Positions 54,556 through 63,375 of a DNA stretch of 64,000 nt are shown in pieces. Source of the DNA: an uncultured Anaerolineae bacterium (GTDB taxonomy: Bacteria > Chloroflexota > Anaerolineae > J036 > Brachytrichaceae). The stretch's first letter is position 1. Every line of letters starts with the position of its first letter. Below the pieces are notes generated by a model. The model was given only the letters and a program-made list of their open reading frames with translations. It was not told the DNA's origin and did not search any database. The translations under genes and the position numbers were made by a program. Location of the stretch: positions 126,529 to 190,528 of the forward strand of contig CALIMH010000009.1 in NCBI GenBank assembly GCA_938028725.1. The letters are read 5' to 3'.

Positions 54556-55695
54556 CTATAAGACAGCTTGCACAAGCACTTGTTGAACCTTTTCACACAT
54601 TCGCTGAGCAGAAAAGTGCATCTGCGCACGTCGGCGCCCAGCCTTCCCCATAGCAACTTGCTGGGAGGGACTCTGCAAGAGCGCACAAATTGAATCCGCC
54701 ATTGCTCCTTCGTTGAAAGGGGGTACTAATAGGCCTGTCTCGCCGTGAATCACAATCTCCGGTAAGGCGCCATGAGCAAAGGCAACCACTGGTTTCCCGC
54801 TTGCCATCGCCTCGATGTTGACTAACCCAAAAGGCTCTGGATCTCCTGGATGGACAAAGACATCCATCGCGGCCAGTGCTGGGCTTACATCCTCTAAATG
54901 GCCTGTAAATACCAAATGGTCTTTCAAGCCAAGGATAGCGCTCAGCTGCTTCAATTGCCGAGGATAATCCTCTCCCTCCATCAGCGGTGTACCGCCCACT
55001 ATTACCCCCCACGCTTCAGGCATACGCTCGCGCACCTGGGCTAAGACCCGAAGAAAGCGATCTTGACCCTTCCATGGGCGCAAACGTCCTACCATACCCA
55101 CCAATGGAGCATGGGCTGGTATGCGATACCTCTGACGGAAAGTCAGCCCTTCCCCTTGCAGCTCGTACTTTTCAGGTTCAATACCGTTGTGAATGACAAC
55201 AATCTTGTCGTGGCAACTGAGGTGAGCGGCTGTTGCCTGAGAGTTAGCAATTACACGCTTAGCAGAAACACCGAGCAAGAACTTGGCAAGGCGATCAAGC
55301 CATAGGTGGCGCGGGCGAGACTCAGAAATCCAGAAATCGCGCGCATACCAGATGAAGGGCTTGTGAGCCAACCGAGATGCTGGAGCAGCATATAACGCTG
55401 CACGGACAGTGTTGGCGACCAAGACATCTGCCCCGATTTGATGAGATAGGTGCACGATCGCGCGAACAGTGACCATCCAGTCAACTACCCATCGAGAAGA
55501 GCCGCGCAGACGGGGCATCGGAAGATGATGTACGACAACACCGATTGCCTGCGCCTTTTCGGCTAAAAGCTGATTTTGGCAAGCAAGGTTAAGATGCCAT
55601 CGGGAGCAATTCAGATACTTCAGCAAGAGTAACAGGCTTTGCTCTGCGCCTCCCAGGCCTGAAGCATGATCAAGAAATAGGACGCATTTACGCAC
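54556..55695 (-). CDS. GT4-family glycosyltransferase
   Basis: This retaining GT-B transferase has the family 4 core KCVLFLDHASGLGGAEQSLL (N-terminal glycine-rich acceptor side), GMVGRLRPWKGQDRFLRVL and the donor-site motif HPGDPEPFGLVNIEAMASG with its ExxGLVxxEA-type Glu pair. The GTG at 55695, overlapping the asnB stop, is the likely start; the frame opens at 55752. The sugar is unknown. It is the last gene of the minus-strand glycan operon. Confidence 0.88.
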   Translation of the reverse strand: MRKCVLFLDHASGLGGAEQSLLLLLKYLNCSRWHLNLACQNQLLAEKAQAIGVVVHHLPMPRLRGSSRWVVDWMVTVRAIVHLSHQIGADVLVANTVRAALYAAPASRLAHKPFIWYARDFWISESRPRHLWLDRLAKFLLGVSAKRVIANSQATAAHLSCHDKIVVIHNGIEPEKYELQGEGLTFRQRYRIPAHAPLVGMVGRLRPWKGQDRFLRVLAQVRERMPEAWGVIVGGTPLMEGEDYPRQLKQLSAILGLKDHLVFTGHLEDVSPALAAMDVFVHPGDPEPFGLVNIEAMASGKPVVAFAHGALPEIVIHGETGLLVPPFNEGAMADSICALLQSPSQQVAMGKAGRRRAQMHFSAQRMCEKVQQVLVQAVL

Positions 55696-57535
55696 GCCGC
55701 TCCCACCAAAAAGCCAAATTGAGCAATACCCAAAGTTCTCGCGAAAAGTCACGCTGACCGCTAAGATGTTGCTCGGTCATCTTTACAAACGGCTCAGGCC
55801 TCAATATCCGCCAGAGCTGAGAGCTTTCCGACAGGCTCTCCTCCAAGCAAGAGCGCAGAGGGCCTCGTAACCATGCCCCTACAGGCACATCAAAGGCATG
55901 TTTACTCCGCTCGGACACTTCTTGAGGGAGTAGATCGGCGAAAGCCCTTCTCAAAAGCCACTTGCTCAGCTTGCCCTGATGGTAACGGGTTGGGATGTTA
56001 CTAGCCAATTCCACTAGTTCCCTATCTAGGAACGGCACTCGGGCCTCCAGCGAAGCTAGCATAGTCATGCGATCAACCTTCGTCAGTGGATCGCCCTCGA
56101 GCCAGATTTTGACATCCAACTCTTGCATGGCACTGCTTCTATGTCTGGAACTAGTCTCTCGCAACAAGTGTTCTATATCCACGCGCGGCGCTGCAGCACG
56201 CAGATGTGCCCACCAATCCGGCTGATACCAGGAGGCCCTTTGCTCAGCTTGCGATACGCTAGACAAAACACCATCCACGTAGAGAGCCCCAAAGCTGGGA
56301 GCAAGCAGTGCGATCAAGCGGTGGCGTCCCCGTCGACCTTGCCACCACCGCTGTATCAGCCGGCGCAAAGGCTCAGCGAAGTAACTTGGCAGTAGAGGAG
56401 CTGGCCATCGGTACCATCCATATCCCTGAAAGAGCTCATCGGCGCCCTCACCTGTGAGAACAACAGTCACATGAGAGCGGGTCTGGCGCGCCATCAACCA
56501 AGTAGGCAGTGCAGCAGGATCAGCGAAAGGCTCATCCATGTAGTTTGCGAGAGCCCCCCACTCTTGCTCTACATCTGCCTCGACAGCAATTTCAGCATGG
56601 ACAGTGCCAAATCGCCGAGCTACTAGGCGAGCAAATCGTGATTCATCCAGATCCCCCCAGCTAGGAAAGGTCACAGTGAAAGTGCGTAACGGCTCTGCTG
56701 AAGCCCCCGCCATTAAACCTACGACAATGCTCGAGTCAATTCCGCCCGAGAGGAACGCGCCCAGCGGCACGTCAGCAATCATTTGGCGGCGCACCGCAGC
56801 AGTAAGGCTATGCCGCAAGCGTTCGGACCACTCCTGTTCATTGCCTTCCTGGTTGGGGATAAAAGCAACATCCCAGTAGCGCTCGATCCGCAGCGTCTCC
56901 CCAGCACCAACGATGAGACGGTGGGCTGGAGGGAGTTTACGGACCCCTAAGTAGATGGTGCGCGGAGAAGGGATGTAACGGGTCGCCAGAAACCAGTCCA
57001 AAGCCAAGGGGTCTATCTCCCGGCTCCAGCCATCTACCGGCAACAAGGCTTTCAATTCTGAGGCAAAGGCTAGGCCCCCATTGGGAAGCGGAGCATAGTA
57101 GAGGGGCTTGATGCCCAAATGGTCGCGGGCTAAGAGTAATCGCTTTCGGCGAGAGTCCCAGAGAGCGAAGGCAAACATCCCATTCAGGCGCAGGGGAAGA
57201 TCATCGCCCCATGCCTCGTATCCGTGGACCAGCACCTCGGTATCGGACTGAGTGACAAAGCGATGGCCAAGGCACTCCAGTTCGGCACGCAGTTCGCGGT
57301 AGTTGTAGATTTCCCCGTTGTAGACTACCGCTACTGAGCGGTCCTCACTGTAGATGGGCTGGTCGCCGGTTTGGAGGTCAATCACTGCTAAGCGACGCAT
57401 TGCCAGCCGCACTGGACCTTCGTTGAAATATCCTTCACCATCAGGACCACGGTGGATCAGCGCCCTGTTCATCTGTTGAAGCAAGGCTAGATCAGGGCTT
57501 GTGTTGGGAAAGTAGATGCCAGTGATGCCACACAT
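55688..57535 (-). CDS. asnB: Glutamine-dependent asparagine synthase (AsnB-type amidotransferase)
   Basis: The N-terminal glutaminase domain starts MCGITG with the nucleophile Cys2. The synthetase domain has the pyrophosphate loop LGAFLSGGIDSSIVVGL and the conserved VVLTGEGADELFQGY. The 615 residues are normal for class-II AsnB. Lying in a glycosyltransferase operon, it may amidate a sugar acid or peptide rather than make free asparagine, as AsnB-like enzymes do in several capsule loci. It overlaps the downstream GT4 start and ends next to a methyltransferase gene, so it is co-transcribed with them. Confidence 0.9.
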   Translation of the reverse strand: MCGITGIYFPNTSPDLALLQQMNRALIHRGPDGEGYFNEGPVRLAMRRLAVIDLQTGDQPIYSEDRSVAVVYNGEIYNYRELRAELECLGHRFVTQSDTEVLVHGYEAWGDDLPLRLNGMFAFALWDSRRKRLLLARDHLGIKPLYYAPLPNGGLAFASELKALLPVDGWSREIDPLALDWFLATRYIPSPRTIYLGVRKLPPAHRLIVGAGETLRIERYWDVAFIPNQEGNEQEWSERLRHSLTAAVRRQMIADVPLGAFLSGGIDSSIVVGLMAGASAEPLRTFTVTFPSWGDLDESRFARLVARRFGTVHAEIAVEADVEQEWGALANYMDEPFADPAALPTWLMARQTRSHVTVVLTGEGADELFQGYGWYRWPAPLLPSYFAEPLRRLIQRWWQGRRGRHRLIALLAPSFGALYVDGVLSSVSQAEQRASWYQPDWWAHLRAAAPRVDIEHLLRETSSRHRSSAMQELDVKIWLEGDPLTKVDRMTMLASLEARVPFLDRELVELASNIPTRYHQGKLSKWLLRRAFADLLPQEVSERSKHAFDVPVGAWLRGPLRSCLEESLSESSQLWRILRPEPFVKMTEQHLSGQRDFSRELWVLLNLAFWWERRA

Positions 57536-58318
57536 TTACGCCGCCTTCGCTCGAGCCAAAATATACCTGGGGAAAGGAAGACCCATGGATGGGGAGCCTC
57601 GCAGGTCTTCTATCTGATACCTCAGCTCCATCAGAAACTGGGCGGCTAGTTGGCCTTCCTCCCCATGCAATTCGATCAGGCAAAGCGGGCGATCACGATA
57701 AAGCACAGTACGCCCTCCTTGAAGGGCGAGATATTCAGCGCCCTCTACATCCATCTTAATAAAATCTACCTTAGGTCTGTGGGCGAAATACTCGTCCAGA
57801 CAGGTCGCCCGAATCTCAACGGAGCGACGGTCAGAGCTTGGCCTGACAATGCTCCACTCCGTCGTGTAGTGCGGAGGAGCGTGTAGGCGGATTGTTGACG
57901 TCTGCCCATCGGTGACTGCCATGTTCTCTACCGTCACACGCGCGGTGAAGCCGTTGATGGCCACATTCTCCCTCAGCCAGCGGGCATTTTCGGGCAAAGC
58001 CTCAAAGGCGAAGACGTGCCCTCCTTCTCCAACCAGATGGGCCAAGAGAAGGGTAAAATAACCAATGTGAGCGCCAATGTCAACACATATCCATCCGGGC
58101 TGGATCAGGTTGACTAACGCACTGGACACCTCGGGTTCATAGGGGCGCTCGATATAAGTTCCGAATACGCCAGGGCCTTTCATCCGCAATCCGGCAAGCG
58201 GGTGTGGCAACCTCCAAGGTGTGCTATCCATCCAAGTCATCAACCCCAAGCGTCGCAAAGCATATCTTGCTCGCCGAGGGAAAATGTGCCGAACGAGACG
58301 AAAGGTCTTCTGAGTCAT
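57536..58318 (-). CDS. FkbM-family SAM-dependent methyltransferase
   Basis: This O-methyltransferase, probably acting on a sugar hydroxyl, has the SAM motif ICVDIGAHIGYFTLLLA, VFAFEALPENARWLRENVA and VDFIKMDVEGAEYLALQGG, the last being the FkbM hallmark. The ATG at 58318 overlaps the stop of the upstream FkbM reading frame (ATGA), which fixes the start; the open frame extends to 58393. The 260-residue chain is complete. It ends right before asnB. Confidence 0.9.
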   Translation of the reverse strand: MTQKTFRLVRHIFPRRARYALRRLGLMTWMDSTPWRLPHPLAGLRMKGPGVFGTYIERPYEPEVSSALVNLIQPGWICVDIGAHIGYFTLLLAHLVGEGGHVFAFEALPENARWLRENVAINGFTARVTVENMAVTDGQTSTIRLHAPPHYTTEWSIVRPSSDRRSVEIRATCLDEYFAHRPKVDFIKMDVEGAEYLALQGGRTVLYRDRPLCLIELHGEEGQLAAQFLMELRYQIEDLRGSPSMGLPFPRYILARAKAA

Positions 58319-59162
58319 TTTAAGCCCTCGCGCGGGATCGCAATGAAGTTTGCGTACCCAATCGAGTGGCGAAGAAGAGGTCTTATACGCCAACCTGCCC
58401 CAAAATGCAATGCATACCCCATCCGTTCTAGATAGGTCAGAATGGGTTCTGGGGAATCTCCCCAGACCTCTTTACGTGAACGATCTAACTCTATGATCAA
58501 GAGGGGACGGAAGCGACTGAGCGTCCCCTCAGCGCCACGCAGAACTGTTCCCTCAGCACCCTCCACATCTATCTTCACGAGGTCTACCTTTTGCAACCCC
58601 AATTCATGGGTGACCTCATCCAGGGTAGTCATTTCTACCTCAATGGATGTCCCATCTGACCGTTGTAGCGTAATCTGGCTATCAGACATCTGATCAGAAA
58701 GGCATAGCAATACGCGCCCTGTTTGCTGTCCTACCGCCTTTTGAAGGGCAAGGACATTTTTTTCAAATGGTTGCGGGCCAGATGGGCCGTCAGGCGAGTA
58801 AAGGATTCAGGGTGTGGCTCGAAGGCAATGACTTGTCCTTTAGGAGCATATTTGGCTGCTAAGAGGGTGTACTGCCCAATATAGGCCCCGACGTCCAGAA
58901 CCACGCTGTCCGGCCGGAGCGAGCGAATGAAGAACCGAGCCAACGGCGCTTCGTAAAAGCCAAGGGTATAGATGTTGTAGTCCACCCAGATCGGCAAACG
59001 CAGGGTGACCCAAAGGGTTCGGTCTAGCGCGGTCTCCACCTCTATATCAGGGATGCGTAGATGCTGATACAACCAAATGGCTACCCGATAGGTACCACGT
59101 TGCCAGGGTGTGTGTAGAGCATACCAGCGCAGGAGCCGCATCCAGCGAGGGATTCCGCTCAT
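58315..59162 (-). pseudogene. FkbM-family methyltransferase interrupted by a frameshift
   Basis: Two frames together make one FkbM protein. The first (from ATG 59162, overlapping the GT4 stop) runs through VVLDVGAYIGQYTLLAAKYAP and VIAFEPHPESFTRLTAHLA, then ends early at a TAG at 58731. The second carries VDLVKIDVEGAEGTVLRGAEG to the true end at 58315. They join if one A is removed from a run of seven A at 58757-58763: the text then reads HLKNVLALQKAVGQQTGRV, which fits the family. It is either a natural disruption, an error in a homopolymer, or a slippage site. The gene is next to a second intact FkbM gene. Confidence 0.85.
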
Positions 59163-60244
59163 ACGTTTTCCTCCATTACTTGCCGATAAACCGCCATCGT
59201 TTCCCTCGCTGTCCTCTCCCAAGCGAACACCTTTGCCCTTTCCAACCCGCGCTGGCGCAGTTCTTCGGCCAGGGCCGGATCTGAAAGCGTGCGAGCAATG
59301 GCATCGGCGATGGCTTTGGGATTGTGAGGATCGGCAAATAGCGCTGCATCCCCACACACCTCATGGAATAGTTCCCAATCCGAACACACCACCGGTGTGC
59401 CGCAGGCCATGGCCTCTAGAACTGGGAAACCGAAGCCTTCATAAAGTGAAGGCAATACAAACACATCGGCTGCGTTGTACAACCCAATCAATTCCTCCTC
59501 AGATACCCGGGTTATCTGGCGAACCTTTTTCCCCAAGCCCAGGCTTTCTATGAGGCATTGCTGCGCCTGGGAGAAACCCCCTCCCACCTGGATAAACAGG
59601 AAGTCTACTTTCCGATCAGCCAGCAAGGCCAAGGCCATGAGAAGCCCTTCCAGGTTCTTACGGGGCTGGCAATGACCTACATGGAGAATAAGGCTGCGAT
59701 GCCCAACTTCCCCTCTTTCTCGCCATAAGGTCCTTTCATCTTTGGCCAGGGGATGAAAATGAGGTCCCACTCCAAGGTAGATTGTGGTAACCCTATTAGC
59801 TCCTTTCCTGGATCGTGTTGCCCATTCACGCTTGGCAAAATCTGAATCTGTTAACAGCCAAGTCGCCCGCTGGGTTCCCCTCCATGCCAACTTCCAGGCC
59901 AAGCGACTCAGCCCCCAGCGGCGGCCGGGAAAGAGGAAAGGAGCAAGATCATGGACCGTCACTACTGTCCGGCTCCCATCCAGCGCAAACAGCAGATGAC
60001 CATAGGAGTGGTCCAAGATGTGATATATATCCGCCGGATAATGACGGGCCCAGAGAGGATAAGCCAGCATTCGCCACATGATGAAAAGCCATCCACCTAA
60101 ACCAAAGGGTGGATCCGGTGGCACCAGGAGGCGAAAATCCACCTCCGGGGCTATTCGCCTCAGAGCATCATAGAGGGAACGGGCATAACGATCCATACTG
60201 GGCCAGTTTTCTCGGGGGCTATCGGCGAAAAGATGCACCCGCAT
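59159..60244 (-). CDS. GT4-family glycosyltransferase
   Basis: This 361-residue GT-B transferase begins MRVHLFADSPRENWPSM and shows TVVTVHDLAPFLFPGRRWG, LHVGHCQPRKNLEGLLMAL and VLPSLYEGFGFPVLEAMACG with the donor-binding Glu pair. Its GFGFPxLEA motif is typical of mannosyl- or rhamnosyltransferase-like GT4 members. The ATG at 60244 is chosen because the open frame above it (to 60391) overlaps the neighbour's coding sequence; the two still overlap by 26 bases. Its stop overlaps the FkbM ATG by 4 bases. Confidence 0.88.
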   Translation of the reverse strand: MRVHLFADSPRENWPSMDRYARSLYDALRRIAPEVDFRLLVPPDPPFGLGGWLFIMWRMLAYPLWARHYPADIYHILDHSYGHLLFALDGSRTVVTVHDLAPFLFPGRRWGLSRLAWKLAWRGTQRATWLLTDSDFAKREWATRSRKGANRVTTIYLGVGPHFHPLAKDERTLWRERGEVGHRSLILHVGHCQPRKNLEGLLMALALLADRKVDFLFIQVGGGFSQAQQCLIESLGLGKKVRQITRVSEEELIGLYNAADVFVLPSLYEGFGFPVLEAMACGTPVVCSDWELFHEVCGDAALFADPHNPKAIADAIARTLSDPALAEELRQRGLERAKVFAWERTARETMAVYRQVMEENV

Positions 60245-61349
60245 CCAGCACCTCCCGCCAGAAAAGGAAAGTTTGATGGCAGATGCGTTCGTTGGTATAA
60301 AGAGCCAGCACACGCTCCCTGCCCTTCCGACCCAAAGTAGCTCTTTGGGATTCCGATGAGCGGAGGAGATCCATCGCACGGGCAAGGGCAAGAGGATCTC
60401 CCTCTGGCACGATCAGCCCGGCATCCCCGATCACTTCAGGGATGGCTCCTGAGTCGGAACCGATCACGGGAACCCCGCAGGCCATAGCCTCAATCAGCAC
60501 ATGTCCAAATTGCTCTTTCCATCGTGGAGTGGCCAGTGAAGGGAGCATTACCACATCCATAGCGTTGATATATTCAGGCACTGCTATATGAGGAACCGTG
60601 GGCACCCAGAAAATTCTCCCCTTTAAGCCTCGTTTTTGTGCCTGATGCAGCCATTCCTCGCGTATTGGCCCCTCACCCACCAGAAGGCATTGCCAGTCTC
60701 CCTTCAAAGAAGACAACGCATCCAACAAAACCCAGAGGCCTTTCTCCGGAACAATCCGGCCGATATAGCCAATGGTGAAAGCGTGTAGGCCTAACTTCTG
60801 GCGAAGGGAATCGTTGCGAAAAGGGCGAAAGCGTTCCGGGTCAATTCCTAATTGAGGAATCACAGCCATCGGACCCGAAAAGCCAGCCTCATGCAACCGA
60901 TGAGCGGCCTCCCGTGTGCCGGCTATAGCTCCATCGGCCCAGCGTAGGTTCAAACGACGAATGGTGGAAAAGGGCCAGCGATACTGGACGGACAGGTTTT
61001 CCCATGAGAAAAAAACCACTGGACGCTTCAACCAAGGCTTAAGTAGCAACACCTCCAGCAAGGCCAGCGACGGAGGCTCCTCGTCCACTTGAATCAAATC
61101 CGGCTTCAGTCGTATGAGGAGAGACCACAACGTCCACGGATAAAACGCGAAACCGGAAAGCCGATCTGTGCCCCAAGCCTCTAAGAGAAAATGCGTCCAT
61201 CGGGTGGAAAACTCGACCTGATAAACCTTTAAAAGATGGCGAATTTCCGATGGGGTCACAAGTGTCAAATCCACCCCTTTTGGAAGGTGATCCCACTTCG
61301 CCCGATTGATCTCCAGGGCATACGTACGCCCGATCACGACCACTCGCAT
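60219..61349 (-). CDS. GT4-family glycosyltransferase
   Basis: This 376-residue GT-B transferase begins MRVVVIGRTYALEINRAKW and shows PVVFFSWENLSVQYRWPF, YIGRIVPEKGLWVLLDAL, and VMLPSLATPRWKEQFGHVL followed by IEAMACGVPVIGSDSG. It starts directly after the stop of the small methyltransferase gene (TAG then ATG). The acceptor-side SWENLS region is like that of other wall/capsule GT4 enzymes. The sugar is unknown. Confidence 0.9.
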   Translation of the reverse strand: MRVVVIGRTYALEINRAKWDHLPKGVDLTLVTPSEIRHLLKVYQVEFSTRWTHFLLEAWGTDRLSGFAFYPWTLWSLLIRLKPDLIQVDEEPPSLALLEVLLLKPWLKRPVVFFSWENLSVQYRWPFSTIRRLNLRWADGAIAGTREAAHRLHEAGFSGPMAVIPQLGIDPERFRPFRNDSLRQKLGLHAFTIGYIGRIVPEKGLWVLLDALSSLKGDWQCLLVGEGPIREEWLHQAQKRGLKGRIFWVPTVPHIAVPEYINAMDVVMLPSLATPRWKEQFGHVLIEAMACGVPVIGSDSGAIPEVIGDAGLIVPEGDPLALARAMDLLRSSESQRATLGRKGRERVLALYTNERICHQTFLFWREVLDAGASFRR

Positions 61350-61919
61350 CTATTTGACAACCTCCAGTGTCACATAGAGATCGCGAGCCGGGAAGAGAAA
61401 AGCCAGATAGAGTTCATAGAAATCGATGAAACGGTTTGCCACCCATCTGATGCCCACCCAGCGGTAAGGGCGGGCGAAATAAAGGCGACGGCTTTTTATC
61501 CGGAAACGGACCGCGGTATAAAAGCCAAGGATAGGATGCTGGGTTTCCAGCAGCCTTTGCAGCGGATTCGGATTAGAGACGGCCCTTCCGCCAGCGAAAT
61601 AATCAAAGGACCGCCACCCCAAATAGCGACGGTGGGTTGGGTCGGTGAAACCGTAACGGTTAGAGAAGTGAGGAGTAACGATTTCCACCAGGGCTCCTGG
61701 CCGGGCAACGCGGTGAATTTCCTCCATAAACTTCACTAGATCAACGACATGTTCCACAATGTGCCGACAAAGAATCCGATCAAAGGAGTTGCTGGCTAAG
61801 GGCCAGGGGTAGTGGTTCAAGTCGGCAATTACATCAGCGTCTGATGAAGGATTGATGTCCAGACCTATTGCTCCTCTCTCTTTAGCTCGTCCACATCCTA
61901 CATCAAGGATCTGTTCCAT
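61350..61919 (-). CDS. Class I SAM-dependent methyltransferase
   Basis: This 189-residue protein has the SAM-binding motif ILDVGCGRAKERGAIGLDI, DRILCRHIVEHVVDLVKF and a later GALVEIVTPHFSNRYG, as in small glycan-locus methyltransferases. A catalytic residue is not obvious; methylation of a sugar or lipid is inferred from context. It lies 3 bases after the GT2 gene stop. Confidence 0.88.
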   Translation of the reverse strand: MEQILDVGCGRAKERGAIGLDINPSSDADVIADLNHYPWPLASNSFDRILCRHIVEHVVDLVKFMEEIHRVARPGALVEIVTPHFSNRYGFTDPTHRRYLGWRSFDYFAGGRAVSNPNPLQRLLETQHPILGFYTAVRFRIKSRRLYFARPYRWVGIRWVANRFIDFYELYLAFLFPARDLYVTLEVVK

Positions 61920-61922
61920 CGG

Positions 61923-62792
61923 TCAGCGCCTCCTTCGCGCCTCCTTCCACTGCCCTTGCCAATCAGCCAGCTCGGCCAGGAGTTTCACCGTGGCCAAAGT
62001 TAGGCCGAGCCGGAAAAGGTCCGGGAGCCAGCGGACCCAGCGGGCAGCCAGACGCAAAGCCAGCCGGGGCGGGGATGGCGGCCTTCCCCGGTATTTGCGC
62101 TCAAAATGGACAGCCCCTTGCCCGTGGCGGCGGTATTGACGCCAGAAGTGGAGGAAGTCATACGATTGCAGATGCACCACCTTCACCGGCACGTAAAGAA
62201 GCCGATAGCCCCGCCGGACCACCCGCCACTTCAAGTCGGCATCCTCACCGGCAGCGTAAGGGAAAGATTCATCAAAGCCGCCCACTTCCAGAAGTACCCT
62301 TTTGCGGTACGACATGGAATTGGTGCCACCTGCTGGGCACTCAAAACCACCGCAGTATTCCTCTGGCCCAGCATGATAGACCCGATGGGTCACATAGGCC
62401 TCGTATTGAGCAAAGGGATTGGACTGCAGGAGTTCGTCCGGCGCTTCCATATAGCCGCCCACCCCGGCCACTTCGGGGTAATGCCGGTAGCCATCCGCCA
62501 GGCGAGAGAGGAAATCCGGTGGCAAGCGGCAATCGTCGTCGGTGAAGGCAATGATCTCCCCTGTGGCGACCTCAATCCCCCGATTGCGGGCCGCCGCCGG
62601 GCCCCGATTGGGCTCCTGACGGATATAGTGCACCTGGGGGAACTCCCTCCGCACCATTTCGCCGGTCCCATCGGTGGAGCCATCGTCCACCACGATGACC
62701 TCGTAGTCAGGATAGTCCTGTTTGGCGGCGGCCAGGCAGCAGCGAAGCAGGTCTTTGCGGTTGTGGGTGGGGATAACCAGGGAAATGCGCAT
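61923..62792 (-). CDS. GT2-family glycosyltransferase
   Basis: This 289-residue inverting GT-A transferase begins MRISLVIPTHNRKDLLRC, with YEVIVVDDGSTDGTGEMV, AFTDDDCRLPPDFLSRL (metal-binding acidic run) and PYAAGEDADLKWRVVRRG as the acceptor-side ED motif. The basic, Trp-rich C-terminus may touch the membrane. It follows the frameshifted methyltransferase by 7 bases. Confidence 0.92.
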   Translation of the reverse strand: MRISLVIPTHNRKDLLRCCLAAAKQDYPDYEVIVVDDGSTDGTGEMVRREFPQVHYIRQEPNRGPAAARNRGIEVATGEIIAFTDDDCRLPPDFLSRLADGYRHYPEVAGVGGYMEAPDELLQSNPFAQYEAYVTHRVYHAGPEEYCGGFECPAGGTNSMSYRKRVLLEVGGFDESFPYAAGEDADLKWRVVRRGYRLLYVPVKVVHLQSYDFLHFWRQYRRHGQGAVHFERKYRGRPPSPPRLALRLAARWVRWLPDLFRLGLTLATVKLLAELADWQGQWKEARRRR

Positions 62793-62799
62793 GTGGTCG

Positions 62800-63287
62800 T
62801 TATTTAAAAGGTGTCATAACAAATCTAATCTCGTACGCTGAGAAGAGATAGGACAGAATGGTGGTTGTATAGATACACTTGTGACGATTGAAGAATCTGT
62901 GCAAAATTGGATTCCCAAAACTGAGTTTGACTTCCTCTATACTCCACAGGCGATCGGTATATCGTTCGCCCGATTGAGGCGTAAACATCTGGAAAGAGTT
63001 ATAATGAAATGCGTGGCGGTGTTCGGGATGTGTGAGTGCCTGAAAATGGGGCACATAGAGAATAAGCCGTCCCCCTGGTTTCAAGAGACGCCAGAGTTCA
63101 TCCATAACCTTACGGATATCCTGAAGATGTTCTAGGACGTGCCGCATCAAAATTTCGTCCACGAGTTATCTGGCCAGGGGTAGGGGAACACATCAAGGTC
63201 GTAGACAATATCAGCGACCCCAGGCACGCGGTCTACGTTGACATAGCCTTGAAGATAATTGTTCCCGCATCCAAGGTTAAGTTTCAT
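62800..63287 (-). pseudogene. SAM-dependent methyltransferase interrupted by a frameshift
   Basis: The ATG at 63285-63287 has a perfect GAGGAGG 6 bases before it and opens MKLNLGCGNNYLQGYVNVD, a classic methyltransferase start, but the frame ends at a TGA near 63148. The rest of the protein (VDEILMRHVLEHLQDIRKV, then GGRLILYVPHF) continues in another frame to 62800. One base is missing near 63160-63170, where PWPDNS should run into VDEI. The restored protein (~160 residues) resembles the methyltransferase at 61350-61919. Natural decay and sequencing error cannot be told apart here. Confidence 0.8.
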
Positions 63288-63375
63288 TTTATTCCTCCTC
63301 AGTTGGCAAAAGATATCTGGTCACAAGCGGAGAAAGACCTTGCAGTTATGCGCAGACAGGAAGTTGGTATTTGGT

